Below, one piece after another: positions 16,184-18,280 of a stretch of 18,280 nucleotides of DNA (position 1 is the first letter of the stretch; each line of letters opens with the position of its first letter). The notes beneath the pieces are model-generated. The model was not told where the DNA came from. It worked only from the letters and a program-made list of their open reading frames with translations, and did no database searches. A program made the translations under genes and the position numbers. The DNA is from BMS3ABIN03 sp964418885 (GTDB lineage: Bacteria > Bacteroidota > Ignavibacteria > Ignavibacteriales > Ignavibacteriaceae): contig CAYQNW010000073.1 in NCBI GenBank assembly GCA_964418885.1, forward strand, positions 1 through 18,280, in the 5' to 3' direction.

Positions 16184-16197
16184 GAATAATCCTTCAG

Positions 16198-18280
16198 CTA
16201 ATCGGATTTTTGTGACGACGGTTGTTTCAGGATTTCGTCGGCATAAAGCTTTTGCAATGTCATCAGCGAAAGCAGCCAGGCAAGAGATGACTCGGCGCCT
16301 TCATTCTGGTTTATGCCGTCAGACATCAATCCATCCCGGCAGCCGCCGGTTTTAGGATCATAGAGCGGCAAGTTGAGGTCATTGTGCCCGAGAAACCAAT
16401 TGAAACACATCACTGCATTGTCGAACCATGATTTATCCCGGGTAATGTTAAAGGCTTCGATACAGGCTTCGATCATCGCATTAGCTTCAATAGGTTGTTG
16501 ATCAAAACGGGCTTTGGTTTCCCCTTCTTTATACCATCCATTACTACCAATTGGTACAAAATGACCATCTTCAGTTTGGATAGTGATTAGCCACTTGAGG
16601 GACCTAAGCCCTATATCGATCATATCGCTACGCTGCATCCATTGACCTGATAAGAGCAAGGCATGGGGAAGTTTCCCATTGGCATAGTTCAAAGCACTTT
16701 CAAGCCAGGGCCAACCGTCTGTTGCATAGTTTTTAAACTGATCGAAAAGCCTGTCAGCAAGAACCTCCCGGGTTCTGCGCACATCACTATCGCCGGAAAA
16801 TTTTTCTAGATAGGCATGGATTCCTACCAGGCAAAATGCGATAGCACGCGGTGAAAGAAAATTCTCGACAGCTCGTAGTGCCTTGTTGAAAAGGGTCGTG
16901 CTCATTGCGAGTTGCCCGGGACTTTGAAGAAAAGCCACTGCTTTACCAAGACACCAGAGAGCTCTGCCATGGGCATCTTCGGACCCGATTTCCTCCTTCC
17001 ATTGCCGCGAATAAGTCATGAAATTGCGAAAACGCCCATTCTTTTCATTAAAGGAATACAGAAGAAATCCGAGATAATGACCGATGAGAAAATCAAGTCC
17101 TAAGCCACTTGTTGGCAGATATTTCTGACACATAGCTGCAACCAGCAGAGCTCTGGCATTATCATCGGTACAGTAGCCATGAGTACGATCGGGAATGGTA
17201 TAATTAGCATGTTGTAAGAGACCGGTATCATCAGTAAGGACCTTCAGGTGATCGAGCTTGATCTCCGGGAGCTCGAAATTCGTGATGGCTTTAATGTTTT
17301 CAACATAGGAATGTCTGGGACGAGGATTCCGAGTGCGGTTCTGCAGCACTTCACTGAAAACCTGAAGGTATTTTCGGGATACTTCCTTCCAAATCGCTTC
17401 ACGACTGAATGTATAGGCTTTTTTGCGCATAGCGTGTCGTTCAACGTCGTTGTCCAGAAGGTCTACGATTTGTTCCGCTATAGCATCCGGATTTCGGAAG
17501 GGTACAATTCGGCCCCGGTCTTCGGCAAGCATCTCGGTGGCATACCAGTACGGAGTTGAAATGATGGCCTTTCCTGTGCCCATGGCATAGGCAAGAGTGC
17601 CGGAGGTAATCTGGGCTTCTTCAAGATAGGGTGTTACGTAAATATCAGCAATGCCGAGAAACTCACATAATTCTTTTAGTTCAACAAAACGATTTTGAAA
17701 AATAACGTACTTGCCGATATCGAGTTTGCGCACAAGTTGCTGAAGCATGATACGGTATGCATCCCCACGTGATTTCAAAATATGCGGATGTGTTGCACCC
17801 AGAATAATATAGACCACGTCAGGATGTTTTTTAATAACCGTTGGAAGTGCCTGCAATACATTTTCGATACCTTTATTTGGAGAAAGTAATCCGAATGTAA
17901 TCAGCACCTTTTTGCCTTCTACACTGAACTTGTCTTTATAGAAGCTTGGATCAATAAACGGTGTATCCGGGATGCCGTGATGAATAAAGGTAATTTTATC
18001 CTCAGGTACAGCATAAATATTTTTGAGGAAGTCTGATGCCTTACGGCTCATCACGACCAGTTTGTCAGACAGGTCGGATAGCTTGCACATGACGGCACGA
18101 TATTCCGGTGCGGGATCTCTCAAAACAGTATGTAACGTAGTAACTACCGGCATGCGCAGATCACCCAAAAGTCTCAGCAGATGACTGCCAGCCGGACCGC
18201 CGAAAATACCATATTCATGCTGCAGGCAGACAATATCCGTCTGACTGATATTGAGAAATTGAGACGCGATGCTGTAATCG
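16198..18280 (-). CDS. GT4 glycosyltransferase fused to an alpha/alpha-toroid domain (5' end outside the window)
   Basis: The frame stays open to the window edge, so about 693 residues are visible and the true start lies outside; a TTG at 18166-18168 only looks like a start. Upstream of it the frame carries LQHEYGIFGG, the glycine-rich donor-side segment of GT4 proteins. The GT-B part continues with TFGLLSPNKGIENVLQAL, and an EEAQITSGTLAYAMGTGKAI stretch in place of the usual EX7E motif, whose second Glu is missing. After a linker (near 17330) come about 350 residues of helical repeats with many conserved acids and aromatics: GYCTDDNARALL, SEDAHGRALWCLG, WPWLESALNYANGKLPHALL and GGCRDGLMSDGINQNEGAESS. 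This is the pattern of six-hairpin glycosidase-like toroids. The protein may couple chain building with trimming or acceptor binding; that is inference. First visible gene of the cluster, 14 bases before the second GT4. Confidence 0.85.
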   Translation of the reverse strand, partial: DYSIASQFLNISQTDIVCLQHEYGIFGGPAGSHLLRLLGDLRMPVVTTLHTVLRDPAPEYRAVMCKLSDLSDKLVVMSRKASDFLKNIYAVPEDKITFIHHGIPDTPFIDPSFYKDKFSVEGKKVLITFGLLSPNKGIENVLQALPTVIKKHPDVVYIILGATHPHILKSRGDAYRIMLQQLVRKLDIGKYVIFQNRFVELKELCEFLGIADIYVTPYLEEAQITSGTLAYAMGTGKAIISTPYWYATEMLAEDRGRIVPFRNPDAIAEQIVDLLDNDVERHAMRKKAYTFSREAIWKEVSRKYLQVFSEVLQNRTRNPRPRHSYVENIKAITNFELPEIKLDHLKVLTDDTGLLQHANYTIPDRTHGYCTDDNARALLVAAMCQKYLPTSGLGLDFLIGHYLGFLLYSFNEKNGRFRNFMTYSRQWKEEIGSEDAHGRALWCLGKAVAFLQSPGQLAMSTTLFNKALRAVENFLSPRAIAFCLVGIHAYLEKFSGDSDVRRTREVLADRLFDQFKNYATDGWPWLESALNYANGKLPHALLLSGQWMQRSDMIDIGLRSLKWLITIQTEDGHFVPIGSNGWYKEGETKARFDQQPIEANAMIEACIEAFNITRDKSWFDNAVMCFNWFLGHNDLNLPLYDPKTGGCRDGLMSDGINQNEGAESSLAWLLSLMTLQKLYADEILKQPSSQKSD

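Noticed and set aside
17248..17559. A 103-codon plus-strand frame inside the GT4-toroid gene
   Set aside because: Antisense to the linker and end of the transferase domain, whose conserved motifs leave no doubt about the coding strand.
1..18280. CRISPR array, tRNA, rRNA, insertion sequence or prophage genes
   Set aside because: No regularly spaced repeats, no cloverleaf or rRNA stretch noticed, and no transposase, integrase or phage structural protein among the frames.

Overview
This is an 18.3 kb stretch of a low-GC bacterial chromosome, most likely from the Bacteroidota / Ignavibacteriota side of the FCB group. The hints are AT-rich gaps between genes, many starts with weak or no Shine-Dalgarno sequence, secreted proteins whose signal peptides end in a Gly-Gln junction, and several small families common in that group (DUF4256, the divergent ferredoxin/GNAT pair, a tiny Lys-rich protein). 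The phylum is an inference from gene content; no rRNA or tRNA is present to settle it.

Left part (1-5832). A secreted M1-type zinc aminopeptidase gene (minus) ends in a good intrinsic terminator at the window edge and is divergent from an EamA/DMT permease (plus). Next comes a secreted three-part protein (sugar-binding-like domain, ankyrin repeats, class C beta-lactamase-fold serine hydrolase), which converges on a small M50-like membrane metalloprotease.

Middle (6038-10110). A minus-strand set runs from a short divergent ferredoxin (Fer4_19 type, with no ATG/GTG/TTG at its expected start) through a GNAT-like acetyltransferase to a secreted alpha/beta-hydrolase. The genes overlap or lie 3 bases apart, so they are probably one operon. 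A DUF4256 gene, a four-helix membrane protein and an aldo-keto reductase follow as single genes, separated by hairpins and short palindromes.

Right part (10509-18280). A membrane-anchored SpoIIE/PP2C-type phosphatase is followed by a 44-residue Lys-rich protein not found by a length-limited gene search, and by a REP-like palindrome. The last 5.7 kb is a minus-strand carbohydrate cluster: a GT4 glycosyltransferase fused to an alpha/alpha-toroid domain (cut by the window edge), a second GT4, a compact GH130 enzyme and a longer GH130 enzyme. The first three are tightly coupled (14-base gap, then a 4-base overlap). GH130 enzymes are mostly beta-mannoside phosphorylases or hydrolases, so a cluster holding both synthetic (GT4) and phosphorolytic (GH130) activities suggests a system that builds and recycles an intracellular mannose-containing glycan or oligosaccharide. 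This is the part most worth following up. It is also clearly richer in G+C than the left end.
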